Assembly: GCF_002994745.2 (NCBI RefSeq)
Contig: NC_037091.1
Span: 9,548,501-9,612,500, forward strand
DNA: 64,000 nt
Reading direction: 5' to 3'
From: Rosa chinensis
Taxonomy: Eukaryota; Streptophyta; Magnoliopsida; Rosales; Rosaceae
In this document: one piece after another, positions 23,515 to 35,156 of the stretch
Layout of the letters: each line of letters opens with the position of its first letter
How positions within the stretch are numbered: position 1 is the stretch's first letter
Notes under the pieces: generated by a model
What the model saw: only the letters and a program-made list of their open reading frames with translations
What the model was told of the DNA's origin: nothing
Databases searched by the model: none
Program-made: the position numbers and the translations under genes

Positions 23515-23908
23515 TAAGGACTAAATACTGTTTAGTCCTTGAGCTTTTGACCATCAAACACTTTAGTCCCTGGCCTTCTAATTTCACACGTTAGTCCTTG
23601 TACTTCAAAATTTCATACCAATAGGTCCTTGCCGTCTAAAACCTCCGTTAAGTCGTGGCGAAATGTCTATTATGCCCTCAGTTTTTTTTTAAATTAATTA
23701 ATTAATTAATTATTTTTTGGAAAATGATTTTATTTTATTTTTTCCCTTTCTTTCTTTCTGTTTGTTTCTTGATCATTCCTCGTAGGGGGTGGAGGAGAAG
23801 AGATAAAAAGAAAAAAAAGAATAAAAAGAAAAAATAAAAAATAAAAAAAGAGAAAGGAATAAATTTATTTAAAAAAAACTGAGGGCATAATAGACATTTC
23901 GCTGCGAT
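23515..23908. mobile_element. Broken palindromic MITE
   Basis: The left end 'aaggactaaatactgtttag' and the internal inverted pair 'gaaatgtctattatgccctc' / 'gagggcataatagacatttc' (about 23662 and 23880) show a foldback element. The right arm stops after about 35 bases where different sequence (start of Tat element A) begins, so the distal half of that arm is lost. Confidence 0.65.
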
Positions 23909-23941
23909 AAACCAGCCGTGTCAAACCAGCCTTGGATGTAG

Positions 23942-24652
23942 CGGCAACTGAAGGAGGAAATCAATGGTCTTCAGTGGGAGCTAGTAGAGGCTAAGGACAA
24001 GCTGGCGGATGTTGAGCAGTGCTTGACCAAGGCGGAATGCGATGCTCTGGATGCCCGCGGCAAGCTGAATGTCGCCATCGAGTGGGACCTTGAGCGGAAT
24101 GATCACGTATCTAGGCTGGAGCAAGACATAGCTCTGCTGAAGGATCAACTGGCGGCAAAGGTTAAGAAAGTTGAGATCCTTCAGCGGGATTCTGTGGCCA
24201 AATCCGCAGAGGTGAAGTGGTTGGAGGGCGAGGTTGTCCGGCTGGGAGCTGAGAGGAGCAGCACGGCAGCCACCGTCGTAGAGGCGTTTAAGCAGTCTGT
24301 GGAATATAAGCATGCAATGATGAAGGTGGAGAAGGCTGATGCCACCACCAACCTGGAGCTACTGAACCAGAAGGGCGCCATTGATTGGGTCAAAGCGTCC
24401 CGGTCTGCCGAGTCGTCGGGTCAGCGGGAACCTGAGAGCAGTGTGGTTCCTACTCAAGCTGAGGGTGCCCGCTCAGGTAGTAAAGAGTGTGGTGAGCGTC
24501 CGGCGGATGACTCTCAGCGGACTCCACCTCCTACTCAATCTGAAATCTCCCATGCTGACTTAATGATCGCCCACACGCCAGAGGATGGTACCATGGTGAC
24601 TCCAAGTCCCACCGCTCGTGGGTCCTATCAAACGAGCCGCCTGGCCGGGTAA
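23942..24652 (+). pseudogene. Additional antisense ORF of Tat element A (coiled coil), 5'-truncated
   Basis: Open from 23942 to the stop at 24652, on the strand opposite to pol. The first 125 residues are rich in Glu, Lys, Leu and Ala with heptad-like spacing (KEEINGLQWELVEAKDKL; DIALLKDQLAAKVKKVEILQ), predicting a coiled coil. The tail is Ser/Pro/Thr-rich and disordered. The reading frame runs back beyond the first ATG (24023) to a stop at 23939, close to the truncated element edge, so the N-terminal half is missing. Tat elements of the Grande/RIRE2 type carry extra ORFs here; their function is unknown. The sister ORF in element B is longer. Confidence 0.7.
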
Positions 24653-25084
24653 TAACAATCGCTAGAGGGTAAGGATGTTGCTGTTGCTCCCAAGAATCCA
24701 TGAAGATTGCTCCGTAGCTTTTGTGATGTGGCAATATTCTTGGTCGGGGAGTTCCAACCCTTCATATATGCAGTTGGTATTTGCTTTCAAAATTTTCCAA
24801 GTGTGAAATTCTTTTCGATGATTGTTGTTTGAATGTTGTTAGACCACCAGAGTTTTGACTTATGCTTTTGCCTAATCATCAAAACATTAAATTGTTCCAA
24901 GTGCACGATGTAGCGGATGTGGTCCGCCGACTATTATTTGCGCTGCCAGTTAACTCTTGTGCTTGGACTTGGTGACAATGGGTTGAATAATTTCTTGTTT
25001 CATTGATAGCTGACAGATCAACGTTTACAAAAGCGAGGTTGTACCCGTTGAGTAGCCTCCCTTAGCTAAATATTAAACAAAAAT
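24653..25084. other. Untranslated segment of Tat element A
   Basis: 432 bases between the convergent extra ORF and integrase. No ORF or recognisable signal was found. Confidence 0.5.
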
Positions 25085-26553
25085 TTAGCTAAGTCAAGAT
25101 GCTCTTGGGTAGCAGCATGACTATTTGTAGTAATACCGAAGGTGTTCGGTATTCCAAGGGTGGGTCTTTGTGACGCCATCCTTGTCCATTAAGTAGAAGG
25201 TGCCGGAGCTAACGACTTCCACTATTTTGTATGGTCCTTCCCAAGTTGGGCGGAGTGCCGTTGGCGGTGGAATGACTTCCTTCATTACCCAGTCCCCCAG
25301 TTGGAGGTTTCCGGCTTTGACTCTAGCATTGTAGAAATGTGATACGTGTTTCTTGTTTTGTAAGTTGTGTAAATGGGCCTAGTGTCATTTCTCCTCGAGG
25401 AGGTCTTTGTCCAGGTTGATGCCTTCGACGTTGGTCTCAGAGTAGTAGCCCTCGACCCTAACGGTAGGTTGGGTGACTTCGATAGGTAGGACGGCTTCAG
25501 TTCCGAACATCATGTAGAATGGTGTTTCACTAGTGGCAGAAGTTGGGGTAGTCCTAATGGTCCACAGAACTTCCGGGAGTTTCTCCGCCCATAAACCCTT
25601 GGCGTCGTCGAGCTTCTTGGTTATCTTGTTTGCTGCTTCGACCTGGCCGTTGGTTTGAGGGTGAGCGATAGATGCAAAAATCATATTGGTGCCCAGGTTG
25701 GCGGTGAATGAGATGAGTTCCTTGTTGTTGAACTGTATGCCGTTGTCTGTGATGATTATGTGGGGGACGCCGTAGCGGCAGTAGATGTTTTTCCAAAGGA
25801 AGTGAGTTACCTTGGCGGTAGTTATTGCCGTCAGCGGCTCTGCCTCTATCCACTTACTGTTGTAGTCGATGGTGACAATGATGTATTTGAACTAGCCCTT
25901 GGCGGTTGGGAATTTTCCAAGCAAGTCCGCACCCCATGTAGAATGGATCCATGGGCCAATAATAATTGACAATGGTTCCACCGGGGCGTGGGGTAGGTCA
26001 GCGTATTATTGGCATTTGTAGCAAGACCTTGACACCCTTCTGGCGTCGTCGCTGAGCGTGGGCCAAAAGTAGCCTTGTCACATTATGCGATTGGCCAGAG
26101 ATCTGGCGCCTGAGTGGTTTCCACATTCCCTAGCGTGTATCATGGCAAGAACGACTTTTCCCTCCTCTGGGGTCAGACACTGGAGGTTGGGATGGGTAAA
26201 CCCCTGGCGGTAAAGCTTGCCATTCTGGATGTTATAGCGGGTTGCCCTCCGCTTAAGTTACCTTACCTCGATCTTGTCAGCGGTAGCGTTCCATTGTGCT
26301 TGTATTCTATGATTTCATCCATCCAGCTGGGATTGACCTCAATGCTGAAGATCTCCGCTAGAGTTTTGGTGATGCTTGGCCTGTCAAGGCATTCCACCCT
26401 TGTATCCGCTGGGCTTTGGTGTGGTTCAGCGGTTGCTAGTTTGGCCAGTGAATTTGCCTTGACGTTCTTTTCCCTAGGGATCTGTGTGATGGTGTGAAAT
26501 TTGAATTTTTTGAGGAGTGTCTTGACGTACCCCAAGTATGCTGCCAACTGTTG
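25085..26553 (-). pseudogene. Tat A archaeal-type RNase H end and integrase
   Basis: Minus strand: the end of the second RNase H (AAYLGYVKTLLKKF, then VKANSLAKLA at 26440), a spacer, then integrase. The zinc finger reads NHSGARSLANRIM...CYKC at about 26100-26000 with stops. The core has D (WGADLLGKFP, about 25920), D (ITDNGIQF, about 25740) and E (NGQVEAANK, about 25640). The C-terminal GDWVMKEVIPPP and 'HPWNTEHLRYYY' end lies at about 25300-25090. No chromodomain follows, as expected of Tat. Frameshifts or stops occur near 26260, 25895 and 25383. Confidence 0.88.
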
Positions 26554-26558
26554 GTCCT

Positions 26559-26737
26559 AGTAGAAAAGAATACTTCAATTCAGGGTTAATTCGATTATTC
26601 TCTTCATCCCACAATGAGGGTATATATACAAGTACAAAGGAGTAGTCTAACTGTAATAGGAAACAATCTTTCCATAATTACAGGATATCATAATTAAATA
26701 AAATCCTAATTACATACAGATTTACAGCGATTCTATA
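26559..26737 (-). repeat. copia-3 3' LTR
   Basis: 179 bases starting 'agtagaaaagaatac' in plus orientation. The distal end is TATAG instead of the TGTAG found in the 5' LTR. Confidence 0.9.
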
Positions 26738-26744
26738 CTCCCCC

Positions 26745-29700
26745 TCAAGTTGGTGCATAGATGTGTATCATGCCCAACTTGTTGACTGAGTTGTCAAATA
26801 CCTTTCTGGACACTCCTTTAGTAAGAACATCAGCTAATTGCTCATATGAGTTTACAAATGGAAAGCGAATAACCTTTTTGTCAAGATTTTCTTTAATAAA
26901 ATAACGGTCAACCTCCACATGCTTTGTTCTATCATGCTGAACTGGATTATGTGCAATCTCAATGGCAGCTGTATTATCACAATGAAAATCCATAGGCCTT
27001 TTAAGCTTGTAACCCAGGTCTTTCAAGACATTAAGAATCTACAACATTTCACAGATTCCGTGTGTCATACCTCAAAACTCAGCTTCTGCACTTGATCTGG
27101 CAACAACTTTCTGCTTTTTGCTACTCTAAGTGATAAGGTTCCCTCCAACAAAAGTGAAGTACCCAGATGTAGAACGTCTGTCAGTTTTATCACCAGCCCA
27201 ATCTGCATCTGTGTATCCAACAACTTCCAATTCATCTTTTTTCTGAAATAGTAACCCTTTACCTAGTGACATCTTCAAGTACCTCAAAATATGGAAGACT
27301 GCATCCATATGCTCTTCAGTAAGACAATGCATAAATTGACAAACAACACTCACAGCATAAGCAATATTAGGTCTAGTATGTGAAAGATAAATCAACCTTC
27401 CTATAAGACGTTGATACCTTCCTTTATCAGTTGGAACTTGCTCAGGATAGATAGCAAGTCCGTGATTCATCTCAATGGGTGTCTCGATGGGTCTGCAGTC
27501 CAGCATCCCCGTTTCAGCAAGTAAATCAAGAACATATTTCCTCTGTCCCAAAAAATATTTCAGTTGTCCCAGATCCTTCACTTCAAACTCCTTTGACAAA
27601 TACTTTTACAATTCATTTATCTCTTTCGAATCATCCCCTATAACAATCATGTCATCAACATACACAATAAGAGCTGTAATCTTACCATTCTTGCGCTTGA
27701 TGAACAAGGTATGGTCAGAATTGCTTTGTCTGTATCCAAAGACTTTCATGGACTTTGAAAATCTTCCAAACCAAGCTCTTAGAGACTGCTTCAAACCATA
27801 CAACGACTTCTTCAATTTACACACTTTGCCAATGTCACTTAGGTAATCCCTAACACCTGGGGGCACATCCATGTACACTTCTTCCTCCAAATTCCCATTA
27901 AGAAACGCATTCTTCACATCAAATTGGTGCAAGGGCCAATCTTTATTTGCTACAAGTGAGATTAGAATCCGGACTATATTAATCTTTGCCACAGGTGCAA
28001 AAGTCTTCTCATAATCAATCCCTTAGCGTTGTGTATATCCTTTGGCAACCAACCTCGCCTTGTATCTATTAATAGTTCCATACGCATTATGCTTCACAGT
28101 AAATACCCAACAACATCCTGCAGTCTTCTTTCCAACCGGCATAGGTACTAGCTCTCATGTTGCATTCTTTTGAAGAGCTTCAAATTCTTCATTCATCGCC
28201 TTTGTCTATTTTGGATCCGTCAATGCATCCTGCACGTTACTAGGAATAGATACAGTAGATAATTGATCAACAACAAGTGCATGTGACCCAGAAATCCTAT
28301 GATTAGACATAAAATTAGCTATAGGGTATTTAGCTTTGGCTTGGATATCTGGTTCATATTGTTTCTTAGGAATTCCCTTGGTAACCCTTTGTGATTTCCT
28401 AGGTTTGACACTTTCTAACCCAGAAGATTCATTAAAGTTTAGGGGTACCTGAGGATGATCATTCTGACCAGGATCTTCAGTTGGTGATGCAGAAGGGAGA
28501 ATATCTTGTGTGTGAGCTTCAGATACATCTTGATTTTGATTCAAACTATCCAGAAAAGTTGTCCTTCTGTCTCGAAATTCATAACACTCTGTTCGACAGT
28601 TACATTTTCTATTTCGGAATTCGTAACACTCTATTCGGCAGTCGCATTGTCTGTTTTGGAATTCACAATGCTCTGTTTGGCAACTGCATTTTCTGTTTCC
28701 GAATTTCTACCTTCAAATCTATTCTCCAAATTTTCTAAGTCTTCAAAGACATCAAAATCAATAATAGAACGAGGATTGCCTTCACAACCTTTCCTTCCTG
28801 AAGGGAAGACTGAGAAGCTCCCCCTGAGTAACAAGGCTCGGATTCACGAATAACAACATCAAGATAGACATGTATAGTGCCAGTAAGAGGATCATAACAT
28901 CGATAACCCTTCTGGAAGTCAGCATAACTAACAATGATACACTTACGGGCACGGGGATCAAGCAGCTTGCTGCGTTGAGGCTTGGGAATATGAACATAGG
29001 CTGTGCACCCAAACACCCGGGGCTCCAAATTAGGCATAGAAGGGATGGTCAAAAGTGCATGAAGCTTCTGATGAGGATTCTGAAACTCAATGACCCGTGG
29101 AGGAGTACGGTTGATAAGATATGCTGCTGATTTTACTGTTTCTCCCCAATAGGACCGAGGTACATTCATGCCAAACAAGGAAGCACGAACAACTTCCATC
29201 AACTGCCTGTTCTTCCGTTCTGCTAAACCACTCTGTTAAGGAGTATAAGAATTGGAGGTTTGATGACGAATTCTATGTGACCGGCAAAACTCAATCATAG
29301 GGACATTCACAAACTCTCCACCATTGTCAGACTGAAACACTCTGATGGATTGTTGATACTGAGTTGCCACAATTTTGTCAAATTCGGTAAACATGCCAAA
29401 TACATCACTCTTATTCTTCAGTAATGACACCCATGTCATGCGAGTGCAATTATCAATAAACATTACAAAATACCGAGCTCCAGAAAGAGAAGGAATTTTC
29501 GTAGGACCCTAAACATAAGAGTGAATCTTCATAAAAGGAACAGGACTTTTATTAAGACTTGGTGAATATGAAATAAGGTGACTCTTGGCCAGTTCACAAA
29601 TGTCACAGTGGAAATCCAACTCACTAACAATTGAAAACAAATGAGGTTGCAGCTTCTTAAGATAACGAAAGGATAGATGACCTAAACGGCTATGCCATAA

Positions 29701-30360
29701 CCATACAGCTTCCTTCGCATTCTCTACCCCGTTGATCTGATTAGCTTGTCCCAAAAGATGCTTCTGTTTCTTTCCAGTCTCTGTCAAATCCAGATAGTAT
29801 AATTTCCCCCCTTCTAACACCATAACCAAGAATCCGTCTAGTCAGAATGTCCTGAAACACACAGAAAGACGGATAGAAGGTCACAATACATGCAAGAGTT
29901 AAAATAATTTAACTAACAGACAGAAGATTATAAGCTAGTGATGGAACAACTAAGACAGATTCAAGGGTTAAAGTATCAGATAAAGCAATAGAACCTTCTT
30001 CGGTGATCGGAGTTTGAGTACCATCAGTAGTAGAGACAACGTTTTGAGGGGAACGTCTAAGGTTTTTGACAAGACTTGGGTTATTGGTCATATGGTCAGA
30101 TGCACCTGTATCAATTATCCATGTACTATTAAAAGTAACCTTACCCTTCATACCTGATTGTGCTACATTAGTAGAGGCATGGTCTAGGTAAACTTCCTTT
30201 GTAGTAGCAACATCAGCCTTGCCCAGATTCTTTCGCGTTTTCTTGGAGAAGTCCCACCAATCGGGGTAACCAATCACTTCATAGCACCGCTCCTTGTTAT
30301 GACCTAATTCCCACAGATAATGCACCTTTTGTTTGCATATGGATTTGGTTTACCTAGAGG
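26745..30360 (-). pseudogene. copia-3 gag end and pol (broken)
   Basis: Minus strand: a zinc-knuckle-like piece (LGHNKERCYEVIGYPDWW) at about 30320-30260, protease IDTGASDHMTNN at about 30110, GAG-pre-integrase LWHSRLGHLSFRYL (29690), integrase with QSDNGGEF (about 29320), capsid-like middle region, RT with [11 protein letters not shown] (about 27800) and YVDDMIVIGDD (about 27650), and RNase H from DADWAGDKTDRRSTSGYF to VADVLTKGV-type text (26790). Short ORFs are separated by stops or shifts at about 29905, 29508, 29235, 28734, 28205, 27605 and 27125. Gag upstream of the zinc knuckle is deleted. Confidence 0.9.
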
Positions 30361-30705
30361 ACGGCATGGAGAAGGTCCTGAGAAGCCTAGAGGAGGACCC
30401 TATTTGTGTTGAGCCATAACAGAAAATATGGTAGTCACCGAATGCCCCATAACCTGTTTCTCTGATTGCATCATTGAGGAATTCATGATTTTCTCAGGAT
30501 TGGACTTTCAAGGGTTTCAAGATGGATATGAATGTTCTGGGAAAAAAAAAATTTCTTTTTATTTTTCCGAAAAAAGGTAGGGTGATGGTAGTTTGAAATT
30601 CAGAATGGTTTGATTTCAATGGTGGTGGTGGTACACAGTGGTTTGTGGTGTTCTTCGGGATTCAGGATTCAAAGGACGTAGCGCAAGTTCAAAGGATTGA
30701 ACCTA

Positions 30706-30716
30706 CTCTGATACCA
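30706..30716 (-). promoter_or_regulatory. copia-3 primer-binding site
   Basis: The minus strand reads TGGTATCAGAG directly after the LTR end, complementary to the 3' end of plant initiator methionine tRNA. Confidence 0.88.
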
Positions 30717-30850
30717 AGTAGAAAAGAATACTTCAATTCAGGGTTAATTCGATTATTCTGTTCATCCCACAATGAGGGTATATAAACAAGTACAAAGGAG
30801 TAGTCTAACTTTAAAATCCTAATTACATACAGATTTACAGCGATTCTACA
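30717..30850 (-). repeat. copia-3 5' LTR, internally deleted
   Basis: 134 bases, the same ends as 26559-26737 but missing an internal 45-base block after 'gtctaact'. Confidence 0.9.
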
Positions 30851-30855
30851 GTCCT

Positions 30856-33284
30856 TGGCTTGGAAATTGTCGTTGACTTGGTTAACGACAAGCTAAGAGT
30901 CGCTGAATATGTTGACACTGTTAGCCCCCAAGTCGATGGCGAGGAGTAAGCCGGCAATGAGCGCTTCATACTCCGCCATGTTGTTTGAGGCTTTGAAGTT
31001 GAACTTTAACGCGTATTCCACGTTTAGTCCCCCTGGTCCAGTCAAGATGACTCAGGCGCCGCAGGCTTTGACGCAAGCGGAGCTGTCCACATGGAGGTTC
31101 CAGTCTGACTGCTGATGGGGGGCTGGTTCCTCAGCGGTTATCATTTATGTGTTGGCTTCTTGTACCCCTTGGTTGGGTTCATCCTGACACTCGGTGAGTT
31201 CAGCGATGAAATCAGCCTCTACTTGGCCTTTCATGGCTGTTCTTGGCATGTAGTCAATGTCAAACTCACTGAGTTCAATGGACTACTTGCTGAGGCGGCT
31301 CGAATGTTCAGGGTTTTGCATTACCTGCTTCAGCGGTTGGTTTGTTAAGACATGAATGGTGTGAGCCTGAAAGTATTGGCTGCAGCGCCTAGCGAAGATA
31401 ATGAGTGCGAGAGTGAGCTGTTCTAGGGGGGTATATCTTGTCTCCGCTCCGTTCATGCCTCTGCAGGCGTAGAAAATTAGGAGCTCTTCCTGGCCTTCTC
31501 GTCGTACAATGGCGCAGCTTACTACTGATTGTGATACCTCCAGGTAGATGTACAGTACCTTGCCCGGTACGGGAATGGAAAGAAGTAGGACTGATGCCAA
31601 GTATTCCTTCAAGCTCTGGAATGCCGCCTCACAATCTGGTGTCCAGTCAATTACCTTCTTGTGGGTCCTCTTCAGAAATTTGAAAAATGGGAGGCATCTG
31701 TCAGTGAGTCTGGAGATGAACTGAGAGAGGGCGGTTAGTTTGTCTTGGAGGCTTTGAACGTGCACTTTCCATTCCGGAGCCTTCATGTTGAGGATGGCTT
31801 GCACCTTGTCAGGATTGGCCTCTATGCCCCGTTCGCTGGCGATGTAGCCTAAAAATTTGCTAGTAGTGATGCTAAAGAAACATTTTTCCGGGTTGAGGCG
31901 CGGCGCATACCATAAGCCAAGAGATGCATGGCGAATATGATTCTGAGGTTTGCCATGTGTCTGCTGGCTTTGATGCTCTTGACCAACATGTCATCCACGT
32001 AGACCTCTATTATCTTGCCGAGATGCTCAACAAACATGGCATTCATCAACCACTGATAAGTTGCACCGGCGTTCTTCAAACTGAAAGGCATGACATTATA
32101 ACAGTATAGGCCCTTGTCGGTGGTGAAGGTGGTGCATTCCTAGTGGCCGGGGTGCATCTTGATCTAATTATAGCCAGAGAAAGTGTCCATCATGCTGAGT
32201 AGCTCGTGTCCAGCTGTTGCATCGACCAGTTGATCAATGCGGGGTAGCGGGAAGCTATCCTTTGGGCTTGCCTTGTTAAGACCCTTGAAGTCGACACACA
32301 TCCGCCACTTTCCGCTGGACTTTTTGACCATGACTAAGTTGGAAATCCACTGAGGGTAATTGACTTGGCAGATGAATCCAATGTCCTGAAGCTTGGTGAA
32401 CTCTTCTCCTATTGCATGATATCTCTCTTCATCGAAGGCCCTTTGCCGCTGCTTGATAGGGTAGAAGGACGGTTTGATGCTCAACTTGTGTGTGATAATC
32501 TCAGGGGAGATGCCTGGCATATCAGCATAGGACCATACAAAGACGGCGGCGTTGTCACGTAGAAACTGAGTAAGCTCTGCTGCTATCTCTGGGGCTAGCT
32601 AAGCACCTATGCCGACTGTCTGCTCAGGGTGTTAGTTGGAGATGCTGATAACCTTCAAGGATGTCTCTGGGTTGACAGGCTCATTTTTTACATATTTTTC
32701 CTCGTCATCCCTAGGGTCCTTAAAGATATTTGGTGCCGGTGCATGGTTTCCCACCGTTAAGATCTCATGGCAGCGTGTCGACCATGCCACAGTCAGTGAA
32801 TAACATTCCCGTGCCAGTTGTTGACTTCCTTTCACACATCCTATCCCGTTGGGTGTGGGGAACTTCATGAGAAGCATGTATCCAGCTATGATGCACTTGA
32901 GTTTGTTGAGTGCTGGTCGACCAATGATGGCATTGTATGAACTGAAGCAATCGACAACGATGAACTCCATATGTACTTCCGCTGTACATGGACGAACTAG
33001 CGCCGATAACTAGTCGTATATAGTCAGAACCCAATGGTTACATGACGTCACCGGAGAAGCTGAGCAATGACTCATGATCCTGGAGTAAATTTTTATTCCC
33101 CTGTAGTTGGTTATAGCAACCATTGAAAATGACATTGACAGCGGATCCGCTGTCAGCAAGGACTCTTCCTACTGACCATTTATCGAGTATGGTGTTGATC
33201 AAGAATGGATCGTCATGGGGAAAATGTACTCCGCGCTCCTCCTCCTCTGAGAAGGTAAGGGGTTCCCAACTAGACTTTGGGAGT
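30856..33284 (-). pseudogene. Tat A protease, reverse transcriptase, RNase H
   Basis: Minus strand from 33284: a protease region with ADSGSAVNVIF (about 33165), a stop, then SYNAIIGRPALNKLK (about 32930). RT follows with KWRMCVDFKGLNKASPKDSF (about 32300), a stop after TFSGYN at 32164, PFSLKNAGATYQ, and the catalytic YVDDMLVKS (about 32000). RNase H runs through WTPDCEAAFQSLKEYL and ends TIHVLTNQPLKQVMQ (about 31340). The archaeal-type RNase H begins at about 31110-30860 (NNMAEYEALIAG-like, DSKLVV-like text) and continues across the copia-3 insertion. Stops at 32164, 31848 and near 31280 make it non-functional. Confidence 0.88.
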
Positions 33285-35151
33285 TGATTTGTGTGCTTGA
33301 ATGCAACTTACGCGCAATAAGGGCACGGTCATCAAAGAAGTGGGAAATATTTGAACCCGAAATTATCATACCACGGGGATTGAAAAACTAACTTTAATCC
33401 TTGGTTATGCCGATTACTAAGTCACTAACAATTAACAAAGAACCTAAAAAAAATAGCATCAAGCTATTTACATGCCCGGCTCGGAACAACCAAGCCTAAA
33501 ATTAGTCAAGAGAACCACAAATAAATGCGGAAACTCACAACCAAATGGTATGGACAATGAAAGTGGTTTGTGAAATTTGATATTTTTAATTGCGAAGAAA
33601 ATAAAATTAACAATTGAAAATTAAAATTAAAATTAAAATTAAAATTAAAGATAATAGAAACTAATCAAGAAATGGAAATTAGGTCACTAGGGTATCCTCT
33701 TAGCCAAATTTAATGCACAAATATATTCCGACAATGGTCACTCAATTCATAGTGGCATCAAGAACCGTACCCAAGGCTTTTCAAGGCTCATGGGTCATTA
33801 GATTTTGTAAATGGTATTCCTACTCCGGATCAAGGGTCGTAGAAACTCAATTGGGACAATCTAGAGCCTTGTTAGGGCCTCTAGTTGCACCAAAAGGCGA
33901 AGAGTCCCAGAATCAAGGTTCCCAAGCTAGCCAATACGGCAATCGAAATTAGTATTGTAACTAACCATGTTCTAAACAAGTGTCCTAGCCATAAATTAGA
34001 GAAGTGATTAGGTCCCCTAATTTGTTCTAGATATGCTCACCTATACATTCAAGAGTTAATCAAGCTCCTAAGCATGCATCGAAGCCAAATATTATAGAAT
34101 AGAACATATGCCAAACACGAAATTAAAAACCATTAAATCAAAACATATTTATTACATTAAATCCATGCTAGGGCTCAAACCCTAGCTTCCTAAATAGACT
34201 ACTCACAACCCATCCACAAATCAACAACAATATTCATCAATTAAAGAAGTAAGGGTGAAGAAGAGTGAAAAGTAACAAGAACAAGTCACAAATTGCTATG
34301 GAGCAATTATGACAAGCCTTGATTTATGGCTTCCCACTATACCCAATCTCAAGTCTTGATGTAGATGAGATCCCTTGAAGCTCCTTGAAATTCCTTTGAG
34401 AAATTGATGAGGATTTGATGGAATTTTGGTGAGGTAAATCTTAATGAGGTGGAGTGGATCTTGGTGAGGAGGAGGAAAATGGTGGTAAGGAGAAGAAATG
34501 GTGTGGAGAGGTGTTTTGGGTGTGTTGGAGAAGAAGAGAGAGAAAGAAAAGTGATGGGTGAAGTCTTGGTGCGGCTATTCTAGGTTCGTCTCTGTTCGTC
34601 TCCTCTCAGATTAGGTGAATGAGGGTATATATATACTGGTGGCCGTCTTCATCGAAGAAAGAGGTGGTGGTTAATTAAACCATGGGCTGGGCTTGAATGA
34701 TGATTGGGTCACTTGGGTCTTCACGAGAGAAAGGAATTCTCTTCGTCATTCGGCTTCTGTCTGGCAATATGGAGTGAAATGCATAAGGAGGCACGTGCTG
34801 ATGGGTTTGGCAAATGAGTGAATAGGTTGATGATTGCCACGTGTCAAGTGGTAATTGACCAATGGGTAATTAACCCATCATCCTTGCATGCTGCACGTTT
34901 TGCCAATTAAGCTTAATTAGTTAATTAACCAATTAAGCTTAATTGCTTAACTAAGCTATCCATCATTTTTTTTTTTTTTTTTGAAAACTCCATTTTGCTC
35001 TAATTTCGTCTTGTTTTCTTCCGGTTTCCGCAACTCCACCTATTTTTTACAAAATAAATAAAAATAGATTAATTACATAATAATTACTTTGGAGATCAGT
35101 TTAATTCTAGTGTTTAGAATGTAATTACGCGCATGGAAATGCGTGTAATCA
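33285..35151 (-). mobile_element. Solo LTR (1.87 kb) at the Tat A gag/protease junction
   Basis: In plus orientation it begins TGATTTGTGTGC and ends GCGTGTAATCA, so both ends read TG...CA. Perfect target duplication GGAGT flanks it (33280-33284 and 35152-35156). There is no internal coding region. On the minus strand a TATA-like 'agtatatatac' (about 34640) precedes a CT-rich leader and a later 'aataaa', so the LTR is in minus orientation. Left of the insert the host frame resumes with the protease, right of it gag ends, so the insertion interrupted an intact element. Confidence 0.85.
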
Positions 35152-35156
35152 GGAGT

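Larger units (their letters stand above)
26559..30850 (-). mobile_element. Ty1/copia retrotransposon inside Tat A (copia-3)
   Basis: LTRs at 26559-26737 (179 bp) and 30717-30850 (134 bp) flank a minus-strand pol relic. Target duplication GTCCT is perfect (26554-26558 and 30851-30855), and removing the insert restores the host frame of the Tat RNase H. Primer-binding site TGGTATCAGAG (initiator Met tRNA) lies at 30706-30716 and a polypurine tract TTGAGGGGGAG at 26738-26748. The LTR ends are TG...CT rather than TG...CA. The 5' LTR lacks 45 bases present in the 3' LTR. Most of gag is missing. Confidence 0.92.

Noticed and set aside
24531..24734. Minus-strand ORF overlapping the end of the Tat A extra ORF
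   Set aside because: A shadow frame without domain similarity; the plus-strand coiled-coil frame explains the sequence.
33713..33952. 79-codon plus-strand ORF in the solo LTR
   Set aside because: Inside an LTR with a minus-strand promoter; no recognisable product.
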